Positions 49,226-58,995 of a stretch of DNA of 64,000 nucleotides are shown piece after piece. The DNA comes from Gallionella sp. Lineage in GTDB: Bacteria > Pseudomonadota > Gammaproteobacteria > Burkholderiales > Gallionellaceae. Each line of letters starts with the position of its first letter. The first letter of the stretch is position 1. Under the pieces are notes generated by a model. It saw only the letters and a list, made by a program, of their open reading frames with translations, searched no databases and was not told where the DNA came from. The translations under genes and the position numbers were made by a program. The stretch covers positions 1-64,000 of the forward strand of contig JAQUAI010000003.1 of NCBI GenBank assembly GCA_028687335.1, read 5' to 3'.

Positions 49226-52200
49226 ATGGCGGTGAAATATAGACTTGGGCTGGATGTAGGAACTGCATCTGTCGGTGCAGCGGCGGTTTCGCTGGATAGC
49301 AACGGCCAGCCGGATGGCTTGATCTGGCATCACGTCAGAATTTTCAATGAGCCATTGGAAAATGGACAGGCAGGCTTGGTCTCAAAAAAGGCTGGACGAC
49401 GTAGGGCACGAATGCAACGCCGCCAAATTGATCGTCGGGCATCTCGCTTGCGTCACATTGCTCATCTCTCCAACTTACTCGGCTTAAAACGAGAAGAGGT
49501 TGCACCAGATGACGGCAGCACCCTCCCTTATCTGCGCGCCCGATCAGCAACAGAACGTGTCGCACTGGACGACTTGTTCCGCATCCTCCTGCGCCTTTCT
49601 AAAAGGCGCGGCTACAAAGGCGAATTCAAAGCCAAGAAAAAGGGGGAGGTAGCAGAAGGATCGAATGAACTCAGCCTCGCTATGCGTGCACTCGCAGAAC
49701 AACGTGGCATCACTTTAAAAGATGAGAACGACACGGGAATCACGTTAGGGCAATATCTATTGCATCGCATGGAAAGCGGCTTCCCCACCAAGCTCAAGAT
49801 CAAAGAAATCAGCGACGAACCCAAGAACAAAAAAATTGAAGATGCAAATGTGCCAAAAAATCTCTATGCACTTCGTAGAATGGTTGAGCATGAGTTTAAT
49901 ACCATCTGGGATACGCAAGCCAGTTACCACGACACCCTCAACGGCAAGCACGCCGGAAAATCCATCCGCGAACATTTTTATGAGGCTCTGTTTTTTCAGC
50001 GCCCGCTGAAATCCTCCGCAGACCTTGTGGCGCAATGCTGTCTTGAGCCGACGCTGCCACGCGCTCCTCGCGCACAAATGGCCTTTCAACGTTTTCGTAT
50101 CGAAAAAACATTGGCTGATTTGCGCTGGGGTGCAGGCAAACGCGCTGAGCCGCTGATGCCTGCCCAGAAAAAAATTATCCGCGACTTGCTTGACCGCAAC
50201 GACAAGGTGAAATTCGAGGACATCTACGAAGCACTGGAAGACTCAGGATGCGGGAGGCCACAAGGCAAAGGATTAAATCTAGACCGCGCCAGCCGTGAAG
50301 AATTACCCGGCAATTGCACACTTGCAGCACTCCGCAAGCTGGACAGGTACAGTACAAAACATCACCCGGAACGCGCCGCCAACTTAGAACAAACATTCCT
50401 CTCGCTCGCCAAGAAAACAATAGTTGATGGGCGTAGCGTAATTGATAGAAGAGAGCAAATCGCCGTCATCAACTTCCTTGCAGAACTCGGCTCACCGGAA
50501 CAACTGGATGATCCTGCATGGCACACCAGCTTCGTCAAACGCGATGGCAAGCCGCGCCAATTTAGCGACACACTGATCGGCTTCGTCAACCTCATCAAAG
50601 AACATGACAACTTCGACCGTCTCGGGAAAATGGATTTTGATGGCGGGCGCGCCTCTTATTCCGTAAAAGCGTTGAACGCGCTTTCGGACTGGCTAGAAGA
50701 ACCAAACTGGCCGGGCGATTGGAAAGATGACATGAGACGCATGGATGAAGAAGCCGCCATCCGCGTGTGTTACCCAAAATCGCTCAACCTTGAAACAAAA
50801 CGTCTGGATAAACTTCCCGCGCCAGAATCCACTGGCAATGCCGTTGTGGACGGCTCACTACGCCAGATTCGCTGGACAGTGAATCGGATGATTGCCGAAC
50901 TTGGCGTACCTCCAGAAGAAATCGTAGTTGAAATGGCGCGCGAAATGAGCTTAGGCATCAGCCGCCGCAACGAACGCGAGGTCGATAACACCAAGCAACA
51001 AAAAGCGCGGCGCGAAGCGGAAAAAGAAATTCGTTTGCACGGCAAAGCACCAACACCACCCAATATTCGCCGCTACTTGCTTTGGGCAGAACAAGACAAA
51101 AGCTTCTGCCCCTACTGCAACAAAACCATCAGCCTTGCTGAGGTGTTATCTGCCGACACAGAGTTCGAGCACATCCTCCCGAAAAAACTAACGCAAGTGG
51201 GTTTGAAGCGTTCTGAAATCGTGCTTGCACACTACAACTGCAATCAAGAAAAAGGAGATCGCACACCTTGGGATGCGTGGGGGGGAGGTCAAAACAACGC
51301 GCGCTGGCAATCTGTGGAAGCTGCCGCCGCAAGATTTGATACCAAGAAAAATTATCGCAAAGCCAAACTGCTGCGCCTCAAGGATTTTGAACGAGAGGTA
51401 TTAACCGACGAGTCCATTGATGGCTTTGCTGATAGCCAGTTTCATCACACATCATGGATTGCCAAGGAAGCCACACAATGGCTGGAATGCCTTTGCCCCA
51501 ATAAAGTATCTGTATCTCGCGGCGAACTTACCTCCATGTTGCGGCGAAGCTGGAAACTGGAAACGGTAATTCCAGAAGTGCGATATGAAAACAATCTTCC
51601 CGTACTAGACACGGGCGGAAAAGTTGATGACAAAGGCAAAGCTTTGTCTTCGCAACCCATCACACCAGATGAGTTTGCCTCCCTCAAAAAATATCTCGAA
51701 GGACATCCGGTCAGACGCGAAGATCGCAAAGCGAATCCCGATTTTGATTTCAACCGCCGCCCGGATAAGCGCCTCGATCATCGCCATCACCTAATTGATG
51801 CCATCACACTGGCACTCACCTCGCGCGGACTCTTTCAACAAATGGCAAAGAACTACAAAGCCGCCGCCGAAAAAATGCTACCGCGTGATGGAGAGACCGC
51901 AGAAGAACGTGAGTGCCGCATCAAAACTCATACGCGATTGCGCCTCGAAGTTCCAGAACCACCACTGCGCAATGTGCGTGCAGCCGCACTTAGTGCAGCG
52001 CGCGAATGCCACATCTCCATCAAGCCGGATCGTTACCCCGACGGTGCGCTATTCAAGGGCACTGCTTATGGAGTAGCTCAACGCAATGACGAAGAAAAAT
52101 TGCGACTTACTCTGCGCCAGCCGATTGCCGAATTAGGTAAGGTTAAGGGGAAAACCAGCCTAGAAGCCGCACGTAAAGCAATTGCCAATATTGTGAGCAA

Positions 52201-52753
52201 TGATGTGCGGCGCATTGTTAGTGATGCATTCGAAAATCGCATCAACAGCGGCATAGATGCAGGTGTCGCACTCTCATTGCCTTTCCAGCATCCACTCTAT
52301 GCCACCCCAATCCGCAAAATACGTTGCTTTGAAAATTACGCTGAAGACACGCACCCCGTCTCATTTGCCAATCGCGATGACGTTTCACAAAAAAGAGAGC
52401 CAAAGAAAATTGGCTCATTCCGCAAATACCTCGTCAATGAAGGGTATTCTTATCTGGAGCTATCCACAGATTATTCAAGAGAGCCACGGCTAGTGAAAAT
52501 ACGCGATGCAATGCGCGATAAATATGAATATCCACCACTTGGCACAACACGACTCTCCAAGGGAGACACGATTAAAGATTCCAAGGATGGAAAAATGTAT
52601 CGGGTAGGCTATTTCACGGCAGAAGGTAATATCTTTTTAATTCCAATTTTCGACCCCCGCTCTTTCGACAAAATTACCGAAGCTGGCTCCAGCAAAAAGA
52701 AGGTGGCTTTTAGCCAAGCAATAAAGCGGCTTTCGTTAGTTATTCAAGCTTAG
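49226..52753 (+). CDS. cas9: Type II-C CRISPR-associated endonuclease Cas9 (1175 aa)
   Basis: RuvC-I GLDVGTASVG with Asp10; Arg-rich bridge helix; RuvC-II EEIVVEMAREM; HNH CPYCNKTISLAEVLSADTEFEHILPKK...NCNQEKGD; RuvC-III HHLIDAITLAL. Confidence 0.97.
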   Translation: MAVKYRLGLDVGTASVGAAAVSLDSNGQPDGLIWHHVRIFNEPLENGQAGLVSKKAGRRRARMQRRQIDRRASRLRHIAHLSNLLGLKREEVAPDDGSTLPYLRARSATERVALDDLFRILLRLSKRRGYKGEFKAKKKGEVAEGSNELSLAMRALAEQRGITLKDENDTGITLGQYLLHRMESGFPTKLKIKEISDEPKNKKIEDANVPKNLYALRRMVEHEFNTIWDTQASYHDTLNGKHAGKSIREHFYEALFFQRPLKSSADLVAQCCLEPTLPRAPRAQMAFQRFRIEKTLADLRWGAGKRAEPLMPAQKKIIRDLLDRNDKVKFEDIYEALEDSGCGRPQGKGLNLDRASREELPGNCTLAALRKLDRYSTKHHPERAANLEQTFLSLAKKTIVDGRSVIDRREQIAVINFLAELGSPEQLDDPAWHTSFVKRDGKPRQFSDTLIGFVNLIKEHDNFDRLGKMDFDGGRASYSVKALNALSDWLEEPNWPGDWKDDMRRMDEEAAIRVCYPKSLNLETKRLDKLPAPESTGNAVVDGSLRQIRWTVNRMIAELGVPPEEIVVEMAREMSLGISRRNEREVDNTKQQKARREAEKEIRLHGKAPTPPNIRRYLLWAEQDKSFCPYCNKTISLAEVLSADTEFEHILPKKLTQVGLKRSEIVLAHYNCNQEKGDRTPWDAWGGGQNNARWQSVEAAAARFDTKKNYRKAKLLRLKDFEREVLTDESIDGFADSQFHHTSWIAKEATQWLECLCPNKVSVSRGELTSMLRRSWKLETVIPEVRYENNLPVLDTGGKVDDKGKALSSQPITPDEFASLKKYLEGHPVRREDRKANPDFDFNRRPDKRLDHRHHLIDAITLALTSRGLFQQMAKNYKAAAEKMLPRDGETAEERECRIKTHTRLRLEVPEPPLRNVRAAALSAARECHISIKPDRYPDGALFKGTAYGVAQRNDEEKLRLTLRQPIAELGKVKGKTSLEAARKAIANIVSNDVRRIVSDAFENRINSGIDAGVALSLPFQHPLYATPIRKIRCFENYAEDTHPVSFANRDDVSQKREPKKIGSFRKYLVNEGYSYLELSTDYSREPRLVKIRDAMRDKYEYPPLGTTRLSKGDTIKDSKDGKMYRVGYFTAEGNIFLIPIFDPRSFDKITEAGSSKKKVAFSQAIKRLSLVIQA

Positions 52754-52757
52754 TGCC

Positions 52758-53705
52758 ATGTCAGAACAGCGCGTCCTCGTTATTGAAAATCCTGCTCACC
52801 TGCGTATCGACACTGGGCGCTTGAAAATTGAACGCGAAGGATTCAATCATGCTTTTGTCTCGCCCAAAGACATTGCCGTACTCTGCCTAGAACATCACAC
52901 CGCCACGCTCTCGGTCGCCGTATTGCGCGCACTCGCCGAAGCTGGAGCTGCCGTGATAGTTACCGATGCGCGCCACATGCCCTGCGCCATACAAATACCC
53001 CTCGCCGCCACCGGATTGGATGCAGGCAGATTGCGCCAGCAGATTACCTTAGATGCCAGCGAGAAACGCGGTGAACTATGGCAGCAATTGATTTCCACCA
53101 AGCTTGCCACACAGGCGCACGCCTTGCGCAGACTCAAACGCAATGGGGCATTACGTCTTGAGCGGCTTGCAACCCAGGTACTGCATGGCGATAAAAGCAA
53201 TGCCGAGGGTCAAGGTGCCAAGCATTACTGGATCAATCTGTTCCCGGATACATTCAGGCGCAGCAAAGAGGGGGCGGAAGACCCGCTGAACATCCGCCTC
53301 AATTACGGCTATGCAGTGCTGCGCTCCATGATCGCCCGCGCACTGGTTGCTTCCGGCCTCAACGGCACGTTGGGTTTGGGGCACTGCAATGCAGGCAATG
53401 CTTTCAATTTAGCGGATGACTTCATTGAGCCTTATCGCTTTCTCGTGGACGTACACCTTGCGGATGATGCCGACACATGGAGCGAAGCTCCGGAATTCGA
53501 TAGCCGAGCCAAGCGGTATCTGCTTGGATTTGTCGAGCGCCCTGTACGCATTGCAGGACAAGACATGCGACTTCATGCCGCAATTGATACCAGCATTGCC
53601 AGCTTCGTGCGCATTCTGGATGGTAAGGGTAAAAAGCTGGTGCTACCCGAAGGTTCGACAATTGCCGAGGATAATGAAGCATGGGCATCAACGGATGGCG
53701 AGTGA
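52758..53705 (+). CDS. cas1: CRISPR-associated endonuclease Cas1 (type II)
   Basis: RVLVIENPAHLRIDTGRLKIEREG...GLNGTLGLGHCNAGNAFNLADDFIEPYR. Confidence 0.96.
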   Translation: MSEQRVLVIENPAHLRIDTGRLKIEREGFNHAFVSPKDIAVLCLEHHTATLSVAVLRALAEAGAAVIVTDARHMPCAIQIPLAATGLDAGRLRQQITLDASEKRGELWQQLISTKLATQAHALRRLKRNGALRLERLATQVLHGDKSNAEGQGAKHYWINLFPDTFRRSKEGAEDPLNIRLNYGYAVLRSMIARALVASGLNGTLGLGHCNAGNAFNLADDFIEPYRFLVDVHLADDADTWSEAPEFDSRAKRYLLGFVERPVRIAGQDMRLHAAIDTSIASFVRILDGKGKKLVLPEGSTIAEDNEAWASTDGE

Positions 53706-54013
53706 TGTGGGTCATCGCGGTATATGACTGTCCGATGATCGAGCGTGAAGAACGGCGCGACTACGCGATATTCCGCAAAAGCTTGCTGCAAGAGAATTTC
53801 TGCCAACTGCAAAACTCACTCTACGTGCGCCACTTCCCCACTATGGCGGTCGCCGAAGCCACCATTCAACGTCTTCGATTGGGTATCCCGGCAGGCGCTC
53901 AAGTCGCCTTTTTCCTCGTAACCGACAAGCAATACGGTATGACCCGTGAGTTTTTCGGCCCCAAACCCACAAGAAAAAAGCCCAACCAGCCGGAGCAAGT
54001 TGAGCTTTTTTAA
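53705..54013 (+). CDS. cas2: CRISPR-associated endoribonuclease Cas2
   Basis: MWVIAVYDCPMIEREERRDYAIFRKSLLQENFCQLQNSLYVR; TGATG overlap with cas1. Confidence 0.95.
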   Translation: MWVIAVYDCPMIEREERRDYAIFRKSLLQENFCQLQNSLYVRHFPTMAVAEATIQRLRLGIPAGAQVAFFLVTDKQYGMTREFFGPKPTRKKPNQPEQVELF

Positions 54014-54052
54014 GACTACTTCACAATCAAAACAACCGATTGCGTGCGACCT

Positions 54053-54220
54053 AGTGTAACAAGCATTCCGATGGTGGGGTGTCGGAACACGGCGAGGGTG
54101 ATCGCGGTGCATTCGGAGAGTGTAACAAGCATTCCGATGGTGGGGTGTCGGAACAGGAAGAGAGGGGAGGTCATAATCTCTACTAGTGTAACAAGCATTC
54201 CGATGGTGGGGTGTCGGAAC
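54053..54220 (-). CRISPR. Short type II-C CRISPR array: three identical 36-bp repeats, two 30-bp spacers
   Basis: agtgtaacaagcattccgatggtggggtgtcggaac at 54053, 54119, 54185; crRNA sense inferred on the minus strand from GTT-start and tracr complementarity. Confidence 0.96.
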
Positions 54221-54224
54221 GTAA

Positions 54225-54263
54225 CCCTAAAATGAAGCCCCACAAGGGGGCGTCATTTTAGGG
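54225..54263. other. Strong hairpin abutting the CRISPR array
   Basis: ccctaaaatga-a-gcccc-acaag-ggggc-g-tcattttaggg, 11+5 bp stem with one mismatch, 4 nt from the last repeat. Confidence 0.8.
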
Positions 54264-54405
54264 TCGCGCTTCGCGCGGCTTAGCAGGAGTCGGGCCCATT
54301 CGCGATAACCGTGTCGAGCCTAGAAAAAACCTCAAACCAAGATCGTTTTTCCCGCGTCATTAGGAGCAATCATCCCCAGACTTACACACAAAAACTGTGG
54401 GTAAC

Positions 54406-54438
54406 AAAAAACCCTCCGAAGAGGGCTTTGTTTTTTCT
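54406..54438 (-). terminator. Terminator downstream of brnA
   Basis: aaaaaaccctccgaagagggctttgtttttt hairpin. Confidence 0.75.
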
Positions 54439-54447
54439 CGATCATCG

Positions 54448-54738
54448 TTACGCATGTTCTGCGATGTACTCCTTCAGTGCCTCATCCATCCGGGTTTGCC
54501 AGCCGGTTCCCTTTGACTTGAAGTAATTCACAACCTCTGGGCTTACGCGCATCGACACTTGAACTTTGGTAGGACTCTTTTGCCGCCCACGTTGACCAGG
54601 TAAGCGTTTGAGTTGTGCGAACTCCGCCTTATTCAATTCGTATGTATCGGGATCTGCATCAATGCCCGCATTGATGGCCAAGTTCTCTTCCGGCGTTGGT
54701 AGCTTGAATACTCTTCCAGACTTAGATTTCACTTGCAT
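54448..54738 (-). CDS. brnA: BrnA-family antitoxin
   Basis: SPTKVQVSMRVSPEVVNYFKSKGTGWQTRMDEALKEYIAEHA. Confidence 0.85.
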   Translation of the reverse strand: MQVKSKSGRVFKLPTPEENLAINAGIDADPDTYELNKAEFAQLKRLPGQRGRQKSPTKVQVSMRVSPEVVNYFKSKGTGWQTRMDEALKEYIAEHA

Positions 54739-54808
54739 AGTGTTTTACCTCCCTATCATTTGCCTTGCGTAGGCTAATAATGCGCCGTTCTTCATTTCGA
54801 TCAACCCT
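54722..54808 (-). pseudogene. brnT: C-terminal remnant of brnT toxin gene
   Basis: Minus-strand frame reads RVDRNEERRIISLRKANDREVKHYASEI* overlapping brnA start; in-frame TAG immediately upstream (54809-54811). Confidence 0.75.
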
Positions 54809-54901
54809 CTACATGATGATTCCCATCAGTTACTTCCATCTGGGGAACGAAGGAGTCAATCAGTTTCAGCTGCAAAGCTCACCATGAGGCAATGATTCAA
54901 C

Positions 54902-57900
54902 TCACTCCTCTCTCACCTTAAACCACGCCGCATACAGCGCGGGTAGAAACAAGCAGGTCAGCAGGGTGGCGACGATGAGGCCGCCCATGATGCTGACGGC
55001 CATTGGGCCCCAGAACACTTGGCGGGTGAGCGGGATCATTGCCAGTATCGCGGCGGCGGCGGTCAGGGTGATGGGGCGGAAGCGGCGCACGGTGGAGCCG
55101 ATGATGGCCTCCCACGAGGGTTTGCCTGCCGCTTCGTCCTGCCTGATCTGGTCAACCAAGATCACTGAGTTGCGCATAATCATGCCGGCCAGCGCGATGA
55201 AGCCTAGGTTGGCAACAAAGCCGAATGGCACTTGGAATACGAGCAGCGCCAGTGCCACGCCAATCAAGCCGAGCGGTGCGGTGAGTAGCACGATGATGGT
55301 GCGACTCATGCTTTGCAGTTGGATCATCAGCAGCGTAATTACGCCCACCAGCATCAAGGGCACCACGGCGGCAATTGCGGTCGAGCCTTTGGCGGATTCT
55401 TCGATGCTGCCGCCCATTTCGATGCGATAGCCCGTGGGTAATTTGGCGCGCAGCTCGTCGAGTTTTGCGTTTAGTTCGACCGAGATGGTGGCGGGCTGCA
55501 TTTTGTCGGACATGTCGGCACGCACGGTCATGGTGGGCAAGCGGTCACGTCGCCAGATCAAGCCTTCTTCTTGTGCGGGCACAAGTTTGGCCACTTGTGC
55601 GAGTGGCACATGGCGGCCTCCCGCAAGCGGGATGTCGATGTCGGGCAGTGCATCCAGCGAACGGGTTTCTCCGCCGCGCCACATCACGTCAATCAATTGG
55701 TCGGCTTCGCGATATTGCGTGAGTGCAATGCCGTTGAGCCAGCCCTGCAAAGCTTGCGCCACTTCTTGGCTGGATGTGCCGAGCTGTCGCGCGCGTTCTT
55801 GGTTGACTTCGATGTGTACGCTTTTTACTTTTTCGTTCCAGTCAAAATTAACGTTCTGCAAATGCGGGTTGGCCTGCATCAACGTTGCCACTTGTTCGGC
55901 GATGCCGCGCAGTGTGGTTACGTCTTCGCCCATCACGCGGAACTGCACGGGATAGCCAATCGGCGGGCCGTTTTCCAGCCGCACCACGCGCACGCGCAGG
56001 TGGCTGTATTCGGGCTTGGCAAATTCAGCTTCGAGGCGACTCTTAACTGCTTCGCGTTCATCCAGCCCTTTAGTCACGATGACGAACTGGGCAAAGTTGT
56101 CCGCGAACAATTGCTGGTCTAGCGAAAGGAAGAAACGCGGTGCGCCGTTGCCGATGTAGTCAGAGTAATAATCGACGGCTGTATCGCCCTTGAGCAATGC
56201 TTCGATACGCTTTACTTCATGCTCGGTTGCTTTGAGCGATGCGGTTTGCGGCAACCATACATCCACCATCAATTCCAAACGGCTGGCCGAGGGGAAAAAT
56301 TGCTTTTGTACGAACTTGCCGAAAGCGAAGATAGACAGCATGAAGATCAGCACAGTGGCGATTATCACTTTCCAACGGTTGCGCAAACACCAAGTGACCA
56401 GCGTGCGGAAGCGGCGGTAAAACGGCGTGTCGTAAATATCTTCGCCGTGCCGTTGCGCTTTTGCGATCAGCGCTTTTTGGTCGAGCAGTTTGTAGCCGAT
56501 GTAGGGGGTAAACACCACGGCAACAATCCACGACACCAGCAAAGCGATGGTCACCACTTGAAAGATGGAGATGGTGTATTCGCTCGCCGCCGATTTGGAG
56601 AACCCCACTGGGGTAAATGCCGCAGCGGTAATGAGTGTGCCTGTCAGCATCGGGAAAGCGGTCGAGGTATAGGCATAGGTTGCCGCCTTGAAGCGGTCCC
56701 AGCCTTGCTCCATTTTCACCACCATCATTTCCACCGCGATGATGGCATCGTCCACCAGCAGACCGAGCGCAATCACCAGCGCACCGAGTGAGATACGTTG
56801 CAAGTCGATGCCTAACACTTTCATCAAAAAGAAGGTGATCACCAGCACGAGTGGAATAGACAAAGCCACCACGGTGCCAGTACGCCAGCCAAGGCTAATG
56901 AAAGACACCGCCAGCACAATGAGTATCGCTTCGGTCAGCGAGTTTTCAAACAAACTGATCGAGCCTTTAACCACCGACGGTTGATTAGCCACAACATGCA
57001 GCTCAATGCCTGCGGGCAAATCGGCCACCAGCCGTTTCATCGTCGCGTCGAGATTTTTGCCGAGGTCGATGACGTTGCCGCCCTTGTCCATTACCACGCC
57101 AATGCCGATGGCCTGCTGTCCGGCCACGCGCATACGCGGCGCAGGCGGATCAGCCAAGCCGCGACTGACGTTGGCAATGTCGCCCAAGCGGAAGTGCTGG
57201 CCGTTTACCAGCAGGTCAGTGTCGCGCACGCGCTGCACCGTGTCGAACGCGCCGCTGACGCGCAGGCGAATGCGCTCTTGTTCTGTCTCGATAAAACCAG
57301 AAGGGCTTACCGCATTTTGTTTCTGCAAAGCATCGGCGACTTGCACCGGTGTGATGCCCAAACTCGCCAGCCGGTTGGGCGGTATATCGATATAAATTTT
57401 TTCATCCTGCACGCCGATCAATTCGACTTTTTTTACATCCGGCACACGCTTCAACTCCAGCGCGAGCCGGTCGGCATAGCGGCGCAAAGCAGGCAGATCA
57501 AAACCGTCTCCGGTTAGCGCGAAGATGTTGATTTGCACATCGCCAAATTCATCGTTGGGAAACGGCCCTTGCACGCCTGCCGGTAATGTGTGGCGTATAT
57601 CGTCCAGTTTTTTGCGCACCTGCCGCCACGACTCCGGCACTTCCTGCTTGGGTGTGTAGTCTTTGAGTGTGATGAAGATCATCGACTCGCCCGGTTTAGA
57701 AGCCGAGCGCAGCATGTCCACCCAAGGCGTTTCTTGCAGTTTTTTCTCAATGCGCTCGGTCAGCTCGCGCTCGACTTCGGCTGCCGTTGCACCCGGCCAC
57801 AGGGTGCGTACCACCATCACTTTAACGGTGAAGTCGGGGTCTTCGGCGCGACCCAAATTGATATAGGAAAGTATGCCCGCCACCGTGAACACGATGATGA

Positions 57901-57958
57901 GATACAGCACCATTTGCTGGTGCTTGAGTGCCCACGAGGAAAGGTTAGGCATTTTCAT
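54902..57958 (-). CDS. Efflux RND transporter permease (AcrB/HAE family)
   Basis: ~1018 aa; LGRAEDPDFTVKVMVV, ALVIALGLLVDDAIIAVEMM, two large loops. Confidence 0.94.
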   Translation of the reverse strand: MKMPNLSSWALKHQQMVLYLIIVFTVAGILSYINLGRAEDPDFTVKVMVVRTLWPGATAAEVERELTERIEKKLQETPWVDMLRSASKPGESMIFITLKDYTPKQEVPESWRQVRKKLDDIRHTLPAGVQGPFPNDEFGDVQINIFALTGDGFDLPALRRYADRLALELKRVPDVKKVELIGVQDEKIYIDIPPNRLASLGITPVQVADALQKQNAVSPSGFIETEQERIRLRVSGAFDTVQRVRDTDLLVNGQHFRLGDIANVSRGLADPPAPRMRVAGQQAIGIGVVMDKGGNVIDLGKNLDATMKRLVADLPAGIELHVVANQPSVVKGSISLFENSLTEAILIVLAVSFISLGWRTGTVVALSIPLVLVITFFLMKVLGIDLQRISLGALVIALGLLVDDAIIAVEMMVVKMEQGWDRFKAATYAYTSTAFPMLTGTLITAAAFTPVGFSKSAASEYTISIFQVVTIALLVSWIVAVVFTPYIGYKLLDQKALIAKAQRHGEDIYDTPFYRRFRTLVTWCLRNRWKVIIATVLIFMLSIFAFGKFVQKQFFPSASRLELMVDVWLPQTASLKATEHEVKRIEALLKGDTAVDYYSDYIGNGAPRFFLSLDQQLFADNFAQFVIVTKGLDEREAVKSRLEAEFAKPEYSHLRVRVVRLENGPPIGYPVQFRVMGEDVTTLRGIAEQVATLMQANPHLQNVNFDWNEKVKSVHIEVNQERARQLGTSSQEVAQALQGWLNGIALTQYREADQLIDVMWRGGETRSLDALPDIDIPLAGGRHVPLAQVAKLVPAQEEGLIWRRDRLPTMTVRADMSDKMQPATISVELNAKLDELRAKLPTGYRIEMGGSIEESAKGSTAIAAVVPLMLVGVITLLMIQLQSMSRTIIVLLTAPLGLIGVALALLVFQVPFGFVANLGFIALAGMIMRNSVILVDQIRQDEAAGKPSWEAIIGSTVRRFRPITLTAAAAILAMIPLTRQVFWGPMAVSIMGGLIVATLLTCLFLPALYAAWFKVREE

Positions 57959-58995
57959 CGTGCGGCACCGCTGTCGAGGGCGCGCACTTTTTCGCCCGCG
58001 CTAAGTTTATGCACACCAGCAATGACGATGCGCTCGCCAGCTTTTAAGCCGCCACTAATGAGTGCGCCCTCGTCGCGGTACGCGCTAATCTGCACCGGAC
58101 GCAAACTGACACTGTGATCCGCCGCGACAACCCACACTGCGGCTTTGTCACCCTGCTGAAAAATCGCGCTGTTCGACACCAGTAACTCACCGTCTTGCGC
58201 GGGTGCGTTCAAGCGCACTTGCGCCGTCATGCCGAGCGCGATGTTGGCATCGCTTGGAGCGAGTGCGATGCGCACCGCATAAGTGCGGCTAGCGGCATCG
58301 GCCATGGGCGACAGTTCGCGCAAGCGTCCAGCCAGATGCGCACTTTCGCTGCCGTTGCTCCACAAACTCACTTCGGCGGCATCGCCGACTTTAATGTGAT
58401 TGATCTGACTTTCAGGAATGGCAATCGCCACTTCGCGCTCGCCCGCTTGCGCCACGCGCAGCACGGGTTGTCCGGCACTCACCACCTGCCCCACTTCCGC
58501 CAGTGTCGCGGCCACCACACCAGCGCGGTCAGCACGCAACACGGTGTAAGACGCTTGATTGCGGCTTAGCCCGGCTTGCGCCGCAGCGGCGGTAAGCGCG
58601 GTTTCTTTGGCATCCAGTGCGGCTTGGCTAACGAAGCCCTTGCCGCGCAATTCGCGGTAACGTTTCGCTTCAGCTTCGGCCAACTGAAATTGCGCATCCG
58701 TCGCACTCGCTTGCAAGCTGGTATCAGCCGCATCTAAACGCGCCAGAATTTGCCCCGCTTTGACTTGAGCCCCGGCATCAACGAGGCGTTCGATCAACTT
58801 GCCGCCGATTCGAAATCCCAGTGCGGCTTCGTGCCGTGCGCGAATTTCCCCGCTGTAGCGATTGCTACCCGCTCCTGCCTGCGCACCGACGATCTGCGTC
58901 AAAGCCGGACGCTCAACCACTGCGGCCTCAGGCGGTGCTTCTTTGTTGCACGCAGCAAGTGCAAGCAGCGACAAAAACAGGGGGATATGTTTCAT
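57955..58995 (-). CDS. RND efflux periplasmic adaptor lipoprotein
   Basis: Start MKHIPLFLSLLALAACNKE (lipobox) at 58995; SGEIRARHEAALGFRIGGKLIERLVDAGAQVKAGQILARLD. Confidence 0.93.
   Translation of the reverse strand: MKHIPLFLSLLALAACNKEAPPEAAVVERPALTQIVGAQAGAGSNRYSGEIRARHEAALGFRIGGKLIERLVDAGAQVKAGQILARLDAADTSLQASATDAQFQLAEAEAKRYRELRGKGFVSQAALDAKETALTAAAAQAGLSRNQASYTVLRADRAGVVAATLAEVGQVVSAGQPVLRVAQAGEREVAIAIPESQINHIKVGDAAEVSLWSNGSESAHLAGRLRELSPMADAASRTYAVRIALAPSDANIALGMTAQVRLNAPAQDGELLVSNSAIFQQGDKAAVWVVAADHSVSLRPVQISAYRDEGALISGGLKAGERIVIAGVHKLSAGEKVRALDSGAAR

Noticed and set aside
49046-49333. Minus-strand ORFs overlapping the tracrRNA and cas9 start
   Set aside because: Overlap an RNA gene and the cas9 5' end; contain translated anti-repeat (SIPMVGTVG).
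54016-54243. ORFs across the CRISPR array (e.g. 'RHPTIGMLVTL' repeats)
   Set aside because: Repeated peptide is the translated CRISPR repeat.
55571-56122. 183-aa + strand ORF inside the RND permease
   Set aside because: Antisense to a well-supported RND gene.
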